Assembly (NCBI GenBank): GCA_016200125.1
Contig: JACQFK010000596.1
Span: 1-12,971, forward strand
Reading direction: 5' to 3'
Source: Planctomycetota bacterium
GTDB taxonomy: Bacteria > Planctomycetota > MHYJ01 > JACPRB01
DNA: 12,971 bases
Shown here: piece by piece, positions 1 to 5,809 of the stretch
Layout: every line of letters starts with the position of its first letter
How positions within the stretch are numbered: the stretch's first letter is position 1
Notes under the pieces: generated by a model
What the model was told of the DNA's origin: nothing
What the model saw: only the letters and a program-made list of their open reading frames with translations
The model's database searches: none
Translations under genes and position numbers: made by a program

Positions 1-69
1 TGATCTTCACTTATTCAGAAGGGCTGACCTAGTCGGCCTCGCGCTCCCACGTCCCGGGAAGTTTAGTGT

Positions 70-97
70 TTGACCCTCCTCCGCAGGGTGCTATACT
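70..97 (+). promoter_or_regulatory. sigma70-type promoter for holA
   Basis: TTGACC (70-75) and TATACT (92-97) are separated by 16 bases, a near-consensus housekeeping promoter. Transcription would begin near 104, giving a leader of roughly 14 bases before the ATG at 118. The -35 sits exactly where an upstream in-frame TTG codon would start the gene, which argues against that longer reading. A 5-base inverted repeat (ACCCT 73-77, AGGGT 85-89) lies in the spacer but is too short to call an operator. Confidence 0.75.
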
Positions 98-117
98 GGG
101 CGCTTCTCTTTGACACT

Positions 118-1134
118 ATGGATTTCGCAGCGTTTGCAGCGGAACTCCGGGGGAAGAAGGGACCGGCGCCCGTCTATGTGATTGCGGGTCCGGAAGCGCT
201 GCTGCGGGACCGCGCGGCGGCCCTTCTGGCGGAGTCGGATCCGGAGCTTGGGGCGAACCTGATCCGGCTGGCCTCGTCCGAGACGGACTGGGCCCGCGTG
301 GCGGACGAGCTCTACACGCCCCCCTTCCTGGCCAAGAAAAAACTGGTCGTTCTGGTGGACGAGGGGAACTTCGTCCACAATCACGCGGAGGCGCTCCGCG
401 GATACCTGAAGCAGCCGTCGGCCGCCAACGTGCTGGCCGCGCTGGTGCCGACCGACAAGGTGCCCGCCCTGGCGGGCGCCCTGCTGGTCGAGTGCCGCTC
501 TTTGAAACCGGGAGATCTGCAGCGCTGGCTGGCCTCCGAGGCCCAGCGGCTGGGCAAGACCCTCGACCGCGCGGCGGGCGAACTGCTCGCGTCCCGCGCG
601 GGGGGCAGCAGCCTCTCCGCCCTGGCGGGCCACCTGGAGAAGCTGGCCGCCCACGCGGGCGCGCGGACGTCGATCTCGGCGGAGGACGTCCGGTCGCTCG
701 TGGGCTACCAGGAGGAGCGCGAGGTGTACGAGCTCTCGCTCGCCGCGGCGTCGAAGGACGTCGCCCGGGCCTACCGGGTCCTGCGCGCGCTCATCCATTC
801 GGGCGAGGCGGTCCAGGTGCTGGTGTGGAAGCTCGCCTGGCAGTACCGCAAGCTCGCCGAGGCGAAGAAGCTGCTCGCCGCCGGCCGCCGCCGCTTCGAG
901 GTGACGTCGCAGCTGCAGATCACGTATTTCGCGGACGAGTTCCTGAGGCTCGTCGACGGGCACTCCCTGGGGGAGCTCGTGGACAAGCACGGGGAGATCC
1001 TGAAGGCGGACGTCGCGCTCAAGACGTCGGGGGGGAACGAGGTGGCGGTCCTGGAATCGCTGGTCTGCCGCCTGGCTTCGGCCGGCGGTAGCCCCGCCGT
1101 AGCAGCGTCGCCCGCGAAGGCGGGGGCGCGATAG
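118..1134 (+). CDS. holA: DNA polymerase III delta subunit (HolA)
   Basis: This is the clamp-loader delta subunit, which in the known family opens the beta sliding clamp and belongs to the delta/delta'/tau-gamma complex in the cytoplasm. The 338-residue protein matches the family length and layout. Its N-terminal nucleotide-fold region has a 'VYVIAG' strand followed by 'LLRDRAA', then a 'TPPFLAKKKLVVLVD' stretch equivalent to the delta segment before its clamp-contacting helix. A 'LQRWLASEAQRLGKTLD' middle segment and a helical C-terminal collar domain ('VLVWKLAWQYRKLAEAKKL') follow. I chose the ATG at 118 because a strong promoter covers the alternative upstream TTG. There is no clear Shine-Dalgarno; the leader would be only about 14 bases. 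After the conserved end ('LESLVCRLA') comes a low-complexity Ala/Gly/Pro/Ser tail encoded by two small hairpins. The next gene starts 10 bases downstream behind a good AGGAGG, so the two are probably cotranscribed. Confidence 0.92.
   Translation: MDFAAFAAELRGKKGPAPVYVIAGPEALLRDRAAALLAESDPELGANLIRLASSETDWARVADELYTPPFLAKKKLVVLVDEGNFVHNHAEALRGYLKQPSAANVLAALVPTDKVPALAGALLVECRSLKPGDLQRWLASEAQRLGKTLDRAAGELLASRAGGSSLSALAGHLEKLAAHAGARTSISAEDVRSLVGYQEEREVYELSLAAASKDVARAYRVLRALIHSGEAVQVLVWKLAWQYRKLAEAKKLLAAGRRRFEVTSQLQITYFADEFLRLVDGHSLGELVDKHGEILKADVALKTSGGNEVAVLESLVCRLASAGGSPAVAASPAKAGAR
1083..1124 (+). repeat. two small GC hairpins in the holA tail, one repeated at 3580-3593
   Basis: CGGCGG (1083-1088) pairs with CCGCCG (1094-1099) across a 5-base loop. 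CCCGC (1111-1115) pairs with GCGGG (1120-1124) across a GAAG loop. The second hairpin, 14 bases long, recurs exactly at 3580-3593 inside the lipoprotein gene, in the same reading frame (Pro-Ala-Lys-Ala-Gly). Both copies fall in low-complexity coding stretches. This resembles short REP-like hairpin elements seen in other GC-rich genomes, but two copies are too few to prove a repeat family. Confidence 0.35.
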
Positions 1135-1144
1135 GAGGAAGATC

Positions 1145-1351
1145 ATGGTCGAGTTCTGCACGGTCTGCGGCACGAGCCTCCCCAAGGGGGACCTCACCGT
1201 GAGGGGCGGGTACATCTTCACGAGCCACGACTACGACTGCCCCAGCTGCCACAAGCCGGCCAACCCGGACAAGGGCCATTCGCACGAGAAACCCGAGGCC
1301 GCGCCGGAGCGCGACCTCGTCTTCAAGAAGGGCATCGTGAAGTCGGAGTAG
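1145..1351 (+). CDS. small protein with two CxxC knuckles (probable zinc-binding)
   Basis: This 68-residue protein has Cys5-x2-Cys8 and Cys32-x2-Cys35, a spacing that suggests one zinc-ribbon-like fold. The knuckles read 'CTVCG' and 'CPSC'. His28, His45 and His47 are extra possible ligands. The C-terminal half is charged and probably flexible. There is no signal peptide or membrane segment, so it should be cytoplasmic. The start is well supported by AGGAGG at 1133-1138, six bases upstream, overlapping the holA stop. It sits between holA and the membrane-protein genes on the same strand. I do not recognise the family, and the zinc-binding role is inferred from the Cys pattern alone. It could help bind protein or RNA. 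Confidence 0.8.
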   Translation: MVEFCTVCGTSLPKGDLTVRGGYIFTSHDYDCPSCHKPANPDKGHSHEKPEAAPERDLVFKKGIVKSE

Positions 1352-1388
1352 TTGCCGGACAGGGCGCGCGCGCCTGAAAGGATCAAGC

Positions 1389-1973
1389 ATGGCGAACCAG
1401 CGTCCCGGGCGTCCCACGACGCGGCTGGGCCAGCCCGCCGTCAACGTCCCCGCGTCGAAGCCTGCGGCCAAGCCGGCCACCTCGCGCGGCCGAGCGTCCG
1501 GCCCCCCCACGCGCTCCGGCCAGAGGCAGGGCTCCTCCCGCCCCGTGCCGGTGCAGGCCGCGAAGTCGAACTCGACGATGATGATCGCCATCGGCGGCGC
1601 GGTCGTCGCCCTCCTCGGCATCGGCGGGTTCATGATGTCGGGAAGTTCCGAAAAACATGAGATGCCCGCCCCCAAGGAGACGTCTAAACCAAGGCCGCCC
1701 GACGTCGGCGGCCTGGAGCGGGAAGGGATGTCGAAATGCGACCAGGGGCTCGCCCTGATCAAGAAGAACGAGGCCCTGCTCGGCAGCCACTCGCTGAACG
1801 ACGGGCAGAAGTCGTCCCTGCGCGCGGATCTGGAAAAGGGCAAGAAGCTGATCTCCGACGGCATGGGCCTCCTGACCCAGGCCAACGAGAAATCGGGGAA
1901 CAAGTACGACACGACGCAGTACCAGGAAGCATTGATCACGGTCCGCAAGAAGCTGATGGAGTTGCGGGACTAA
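1389..1973 (+). CDS. single-pass membrane protein with Pro/Ala-rich N-terminus and helical C-terminal domain
   Basis: This 194-residue protein is of no family I recognise. Residues 1-60 are rich in Pro, Ala, Arg, Gly and Ser and look disordered. One hydrophobic helix (about 63-83, 'MMIAIGGAVVALLGIGGFMM') follows. The basic N-terminal side suggests N-in, C-out topology, so residues 84-194 would lie outside the cytoplasmic membrane. They form a predicted all-helical module (about 107-194). AAAGGA at 1377-1382 supports the ATG at 1389. The next gene begins 11 bases after the stop with its own AAGGAG, so the two look like one operon. The module aligns without gaps to residues about 161-201 of that next protein, suggesting tandem paralogues. 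One Cys (117) lies in the module. Its function is unknown. Confidence 0.85.
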   Translation: MANQRPGRPTTRLGQPAVNVPASKPAAKPATSRGRASGPPTRSGQRQGSSRPVPVQAAKSNSTMMIAIGGAVVALLGIGGFMMSGSSEKHEMPAPKETSKPRPPDVGGLEREGMSKCDQGLALIKKNEALLGSHSLNDGQKSSLRADLEKGKKLISDGMGLLTQANEKSGNKYDTTQYQEALITVRKKLMELRD

Positions 1974-1984
1974 AGGAGAACGCC

Positions 1985-3334
1985 ATGGCGATGAACCAGC
2001 CGAGCCCCCAGCGCGGCACGGGAGTCCGGAAGCCGGCCACCGGCGTCCGTCCCGCCCCGTCGGCGGCGCCCGCTCCCGCGGCGCCCCCGGCCGCCGCCGC
2101 CCGCCCCGGAGCTCCGCGACGCCCCGGCGCCCCGGTCAGCGCCGGCGCGGCCCGCCCGGCCCTCCGCTCGGCCCCCTCCCAGGAAGGCAGCGGCAAGGTC
2201 GGCAAGTACATGCTGCTGGTGATCCTCCTCCTCCTGGCGGGCATGGTCGCCTACGGCTTCATCCCCCGGAAGGACAAGGACGGCAACTCCAAGCCCGGCC
2301 TCTTCATGGCGCTGGTGAACAAGTACATCCTCAAGCCCGAGGCCAAGGGCGAGGAGGCCCAGCTGCCGGACCTGGACCGGCGCTACAAGCGGGCGCTGGA
2401 GGCGCGCGACCGCGCCAAGGCCTTCATCGACGAGCAGCAGAAATTCGCCGACGCCCCGGACAAGCTCAGCGAGTCCGAGCGCAACCGCGTGGTCGCCGAG
2501 CTGGACAAGCTGCGCGGCGAGGTCGAGTCCGGCACCGACGACCTGGCCCGCGTGGCCGCCGCCCAGGGCAAGGACACGAAGGTCGACGCCGCGACCGCGG
2601 GCGAGGAGCAGAAGAAGCAGAAGGTCTTCGCCATGGAGCTCGGCCGCACCCTCGTGAAGTGGAAGGGGCCGATCGGCGAGATCTTCAAGAAGGCGGACGC
2701 GCCGGAGTTCATCACCCAGAAGTTCAACCCCGGGAAGCCCGAGGAGAAGAAGCCCGACGAGAAGCGCGACCCGAAGCGGCTCGAGACCGTGGTCGCCCCG
2801 CTCACTCCGAACGACATCCCCAAGCCCAAGGAGGAGCCCGAGAAGCCGAAGGAAGAGCCGAAGCCCGAACCGGAGAAGCCCAAGACGGAGCCGGAGAAGC
2901 CCAAGCCGGCCGAGCCGAAGCCGGAGCCCGAGAAGCCGAAGCCGGAACCCGAGAAGCCCAAGCCCGAGCCGGAGAAGCCCAAGGAGGAGCCGAAGCCCGA
3001 GCCCAAGCCCGAGCCCAAGCCCGAGCCGAAGCCGGCGAAGAAGGCCGACGTCCTCGTCGCCGAGGCCGACCAGCTCGTGGTTGAGGGCAAGCCGCTGGCC
3101 GTGGAGGTCCTCGGCGCGGTCAAGAACCTCCCCGATGATCCCGAGAAGCTCAAGACCCTCTCCATGAAGCTCGAGACCGCGCAGGCCTTCTTCATCAAGG
3201 CGCGCGACACCTACACGGGCGTGAAGGACGAGGCGCCCGCGTCCGCCGACGTGCCCGCGAAGATCGGCAAGATCGAGAAAATCCTCGAGCTCTTGCAAAA
3301 AGCCGGCGATGGAATAAGATCTAAGTTGAAGTAG
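1985..3334 (+). CDS. single-pass membrane protein with long Lys/Pro/Glu linker
   Basis: This 449-residue protein has a disordered Ala/Pro/Arg-rich head (1-74), one transmembrane helix (about 75-93, 'YMLLVILLLLAGMVAYGF'), a charged helical domain (about 125-250), a Lys-Pro-Glu-Pro linker (about 280-352) and a helical C-terminal domain (353-449). Positive charges before the helix suggest an N-in, C-out orientation. The linker is like those of TonB and TolA, which span the periplasm, but the transmembrane helix lacks the Ser/His pattern those proteins use to contact ExbBD or TolQR, and no motor genes are nearby. AAGGAG at 1973-1978 marks the ATG at 1985; the much longer upstream open frame overlaps the previous gene and is rejected. 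The helical domains resemble the module of the upstream protein. The role is unknown; a stiff envelope-spanning scaffold is my inference. Confidence 0.88.
   Translation: MAMNQPSPQRGTGVRKPATGVRPAPSAAPAPAAPPAAAARPGAPRRPGAPVSAGAARPALRSAPSQEGSGKVGKYMLLVILLLLAGMVAYGFIPRKDKDGNSKPGLFMALVNKYILKPEAKGEEAQLPDLDRRYKRALEARDRAKAFIDEQQKFADAPDKLSESERNRVVAELDKLRGEVESGTDDLARVAAAQGKDTKVDAATAGEEQKKQKVFAMELGRTLVKWKGPIGEIFKKADAPEFITQKFNPGKPEEKKPDEKRDPKRLETVVAPLTPNDIPKPKEEPEKPKEEPKPEPEKPKTEPEKPKPAEPKPEPEKPKPEPEKPKPEPEKPKEEPKPEPKPEPKPEPKPAKKADVLVAEADQLVVEGKPLAVEVLGAVKNLPDDPEKLKTLSMKLETAQAFFIKARDTYTGVKDEAPASADVPAKIGKIEKILELLQKAGDGIRSKLK
2818..3050 (+). repeat. thymine-free Lys/Pro/Glu-coding repeat tract
   Basis: For 233 bases the + strand has no T at all: the last T before it is at 2817 and the next is at 3051. 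The tract encodes degenerate seven-residue units of the form EPEKPKP, then shorter KPEP units, so the DNA has an imperfect 21-base period. Synonymous third positions vary (CCC/CCG, GAG/GAA), which points to an old, selected protein repeat rather than a recent DNA expansion. The encoded peptide should be an extended, non-globular rod. Confidence 0.85.
3293..3320 (+). promoter_or_regulatory. possible internal promoter before the lipoprotein genes
   Basis: TTGCAA (3293-3298) and TAAGAT (3315-3320) are 16 bases apart, each matching four of six consensus positions. They lie in a patch that is AT-rich for this window, inside the last codons of the upstream gene. Transcription would start near 3327, about 50 bases before the lipoprotein ATG at 3379. 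The match is modest and could be chance. Confidence 0.3.
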
Positions 3335-3378
3335 CAGAGCGGCCGCCGCCGCACCGGGATTCGAGGGGGGGAAGAAGG

Positions 3379-4323
3379 ATGAGAGGGGTCTGTTTCACCA
3401 TCTACGCATCGGCGCTCTTCCTCTCCGCCTGCTCCGCGCCCGCCGAGCCCGCCGCGCCCCTGGTTCTCGAGCGTCCCGCCCCGGACCCCGGCTTCCGGCT
3501 GACCTTTCCCGAGCCCGCGGCCGTTCCCGATTGTCCTCCGGGCGGCGGGGTCGAGCCGGCGGAGCCGCAGGCGCCTCCTCCCGCGAAGGCGGGCGTGGTC
3601 CAGACCGCCGCCGAGATCCCCCTGAAGAAGGAGCCGACCTCCGAGGACGTGCTCAAGCTCCAGAAGGAGGTCGCCGCGCGCCATCCGGCGAGCGACGAGG
3701 AGAAGCTCCGCCTCGCCCTCCTGCAGGCGGCGGCGGGGAACCTCGAGGAGGCGGAGCGCATCGTCTCCTCGATCCGGTCGAAAACGAACCGGCTGGCCCC
3801 CTACGTGGAGTTCTTCCTGCGGCGCGAGCTCGGCGACCACAAGGAGGCGGGAAAGCTGCTCGCACGCTTCGCCGACGAGGAGCGCGCCGCGGCCGGCTTC
3901 ACGATCGAGCGGGCGGAGCTCGTTTCGCGGGTCCGCCGCTTCCGCGACTACACGCCCGCGGAGAACGACCGGGTCGCGCCCGGCGGCGACGTCCACCTCT
4001 ACGTCGAGCCGAGGAATTTTGCGTTGCAGCGCTCCGGCGACAAGCATACATTCCACCTGAGGTACGAGTGGAAGCTGGTCGACGACCGCTCGGTGGAGCA
4101 GGCGGTCCCCGCGTGGGAGCGGGCCAGCGTCGACGAGCGAGAGGACCGGATCAGCTCCAACGGCCCGGCCGCCGAGTTCTACCAGAGCTTTCATCTCCCG
4201 CTTCCCGCGAACCTCGCCGCGGGCCGCTACCGCGTCAAGGTCACGGTGACCGACGTGGTGGCGGGCAAGAGCGACCGCAGCTTCGTCCCGATCTACGTGA
4301 TGCCGGTGGAGAAGTCCCGATGA
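3379..4323 (+). CDS. lipoprotein with TPR-like helices and C-terminal beta domain
   Basis: This 314-residue protein starts with a lipoprotein signal: 'MRG', a hydrophobic stretch, then the lipobox Leu15-Ser-Ala-Cys18. The mature protein would be anchored in a membrane on the outside of the cytoplasm. A Pro/Ala/Glu-rich linker (about 19-90) leads to helical repeats (about 91-175, e.g. 'KLRLALLQAAAGNLEEAERIV') that read as TPR-like. A beta-rich C-terminal domain follows (about 200-310, 'HLYVEPRNFAL', 'AGRYRVKVTVTDVVAG') and looks like an Ig-type sandwich. A purine-rich stretch at 3365-3378 can serve as ribosome site. The stop overlaps the next gene's start as ATGA, indicating translational coupling to another lipoprotein. 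I do not know the family; a protein-interaction role at the envelope is inferred. Confidence 0.85.
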   Translation: MRGVCFTIYASALFLSACSAPAEPAAPLVLERPAPDPGFRLTFPEPAAVPDCPPGGGVEPAEPQAPPPAKAGVVQTAAEIPLKKEPTSEDVLKLQKEVAARHPASDEEKLRLALLQAAAGNLEEAERIVSSIRSKTNRLAPYVEFFLRRELGDHKEAGKLLARFADEERAAAGFTIERAELVSRVRRFRDYTPAENDRVAPGGDVHLYVEPRNFALQRSGDKHTFHLRYEWKLVDDRSVEQAVPAWERASVDEREDRISSNGPAAEFYQSFHLPLPANLAAGRYRVKVTVTDVVAGKSDRSFVPIYVMPVEKSR

Positions 4324-4658
4324 GAAACGCGCGCGCGCTCGCGATCCTGGCGCTGCTCTCGGGCGGCTGCTGGCCGACCCACGAGCCCGCCCCCGAGGAG
4401 GAGGCGATTGGCGTGTTCGAGCAGGCGGAGAAGCAGTTCGCCGCGGGACGGACCGAGGACGCGGCGCTGGGCTACCAGTTCGCGATCAAGCACCGGAGCC
4501 GCTGGAAGGAGCCCTACCTGAAGCTGGCGCGCTGCCACGAGATCGCGGGCCGCCGCGACGAGGCGATCCGCGTCCTGCGGCAGCTGCTCGTCGTCGACCG
4601 CAGCGACGAGGACGGGCTCCGCGAGCTCGCCCGGCTCGTTCCGCCGGGGAACCCCTGA
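4320..4658 (+). CDS. small TPR lipoprotein
   Basis: This 112-residue protein has a short basic start ('MRNARA'), a hydrophobic stretch and Cys17 preceded by Leu13-Ser-Gly-Gly, an imperfect lipobox with Leu one place too early. Lipidation is likely but not certain. Residues about 29-105 form two TPR-like helical pairs ('FEQAEKQFAAGRTEDAALGYQFAI' region, then 'PYLKLARCHEIAGRRDEAIRVL'). Its ATG overlaps the stop of the preceding lipoprotein gene by four bases (ATGA), so the two should be made together and may bind each other. The next gene begins five bases after the stop. No exact family is recognised; TPR proteins in general bind partner proteins. Confidence 0.82.
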   Translation: MRNARALAILALLSGGCWPTHEPAPEEEAIGVFEQAEKQFAAGRTEDAALGYQFAIKHRSRWKEPYLKLARCHEIAGRRDEAIRVLRQLLVVDRSDEDGLRELARLVPPGNP

Positions 4659-4663
4659 CGGCC

Positions 4664-5017
4664 ATGCCCAAGACCTGCATCAACCACAAGGAGGCGCCGG
4701 CGGCGACGATGTGCCACCAGTGCCACAGCCCGATCTGCAAGTCCTGCTCCCTGGTGACGCCGCAGGGCACCTTCTGCTCCCCCGAGTGCAACATCCTGAA
4801 CCGCGACGTCAAGTCGAGGCTCCTGGAAGGGGCGTCGAAGGAGGGCATGACGCGGCTCGAGACTCTGCTCAAGCTGATGGCGGCCTTCCTGCTGATCTGC
4901 GTGGGAATGTACGGGATCCACATCGCCGCGCTGCGCGCCCCCAAGCTGAAGAAGATCGACCTGATCGGCCGCGTGCTGGACGTCTTCAAGCCGCACGAGG
5001 GGAGGATGCGTGAATAG
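4664..5017 (+). CDS. B-box-type zinc finger protein with one membrane helix
   Basis: This 117-residue protein carries at its N-terminus an array of possible zinc ligands: Cys5, His8, Cys17, Cys20, Cys25, Cys28, Cys38 and Cys42. The spacing matches the bacterial B-box-like finger ('CxxH', 'CHQC', 'CKSC', 'FCSPEC'), which would bind two zinc ions. A hydrophobic helix spans about 68-90 ('LLKLMAAFLLICVGMYGIHIAAL'), followed by a short basic tail. The finger is probably cytoplasmic and the tail outside, but topology is not certain. There is no strong Shine-Dalgarno near 4664; the start is five bases after the previous stop, so coupling is likely. Its 3' end overlaps the next lipoprotein gene by eight bases. 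In known proteins B-boxes mediate protein contacts; the partner here is unknown. Confidence 0.85.
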   Translation: MPKTCINHKEAPAATMCHQCHSPICKSCSLVTPQGTFCSPECNILNRDVKSRLLEGASKEGMTRLETLLKLMAAFLLICVGMYGIHIAALRAPKLKKIDLIGRVLDVFKPHEGRMRE

Positions 5018-5771
5018 GCGGATCCTGCTCCGGGTTCTGGCGGCGGCGCTGATCGCCGGCTGCTCCCAGCCGCCGCCGACGCGCTCGAACCCCCACCTGC
5101 TCCACGAGGCGGAGCGCGCGATGCTCCAGGGGCAGTGGGACCGGGCGGCCTCGCAGTACGAGGCCTTCCTGGCGGAGAATCCCGGCGACGCCCAGCGCGC
5201 CGAGATCCGGATGCAGGCGGGGAAGTGCCGGCTCGGCGGGGGCCAGCCCGAGCCCGCGATCCGCGCCTTCGACCAGGCGCTGCTCGACCAGCCGCCCGCT
5301 CCCCTGCGCTGGGAGATCCTCTTCCGCCGCGCGGTGGCCCTCCGGATGCAGGGCGACGCGGCCCGGGCGCTGGAGGGCTTCCGGTCGGTGGCGGCGGCGC
5401 CCTCGGGGGAGCGCGGCCGCTCGGTCACGAACGACGAGCTGCACTACGAGTACGCGATGGCGCTGTTCCGCGCGGGCGACTTCAAGGGCGGCCAGACGGA
5501 GCTCCGGCTGGTGAACGCCGCCGGCCCCTACGGCAAGCAGGTCGCGCCGCGCCTGGGCCTGTCCGGCTACTCGGTCCAGGTGGGCGCCTTCGGCCGCGAG
5601 GACGACGCCCGCGCCGAGGCCGGCAAGCTGAACGCCGCGGTTCGCCCGCTCGCGGGCCCGCCCCTGCTTTACCTGGTGCTGGTCGGCTCCTTCCCGAAGT
5701 ACGAGGACGCCCAGCGGGAGCTCGCGAAGCTCCAGCGCCAGGGCTACACGGACGCCTTCATCCTGCCCTGA
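5010..5771 (+). CDS. TPR lipoprotein with C-terminal SPOR domain
   Basis: This 253-residue protein has a lipoprotein signal ending in Leu14-Ile-Ala-Gly-Cys18. Residues about 30-170 form TPR-type repeats ('LLHEAERAMLQGQWDRAASQYEAFL', 'ALRMQGDAARALEGF', 'YAMALFRAGDFKGG'). Residues about 184-253 are a SPOR domain: 'YSVQVGAFGREDDARAEAGKL' region, then 'YLVLVGSFPKYEDAQRELAKL' and a final 'AFILP'. SPOR domains bind peptidoglycan glycan strands stripped of stem peptides, usually at division sites. The start is GTG at 5010 with GGAGG at 5001-5005, and it overlaps the previous gene by eight bases. The layout resembles CpoB/YbgF-like periplasmic TPR proteins plus SPOR, but it is not a close match to one named family. 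It is the clearest clue that the surrounding operon acts at the cell wall. Confidence 0.88.
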   Translation: MNRRILLRVLAAALIAGCSQPPPTRSNPHLLHEAERAMLQGQWDRAASQYEAFLAENPGDAQRAEIRMQAGKCRLGGGQPEPAIRAFDQALLDQPPAPLRWEILFRRAVALRMQGDAARALEGFRSVAAAPSGERGRSVTNDELHYEYAMALFRAGDFKGGQTELRLVNAAGPYGKQVAPRLGLSGYSVQVGAFGREDDARAEAGKLNAAVRPLAGPPLLYLVLVGSFPKYEDAQRELAKLQRQGYTDAFILP

Positions 5772-5809
5772 CGAAACGGGCCGCCCTCCCCGGGCGTCGA
5801 ATACTGCGG

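Noticed and set aside
70..117. N-terminal extension of HolA starting at TTG 70
   Set aside because: The TTG is the -35 hexamer of a near-consensus promoter, and the extension is not like HolA.
2822..3040. A CRISPR array or tandem DNA repeat
   Set aside because: The units are degenerate at third codon positions, have no constant spacers and stay in frame; it is a protein repeat.
2818..3050. A TonB or TolA gene
   Set aside because: The Lys/Pro/Glu linker fits, but the membrane helix lacks the Ser/His motif, there is a long N-terminal tail before it, and no ExbBD or TolQR genes are nearby.
1970..3298. A 442-codon - strand frame opposite the Lys/Pro/Glu gene, with Leu/Gly/Arg repeats
   Set aside because: It mirrors the T-free repeat on the other strand; its repeats are the exact complement of the Lys/Pro/Glu codons and it has no domain or ribosome site.
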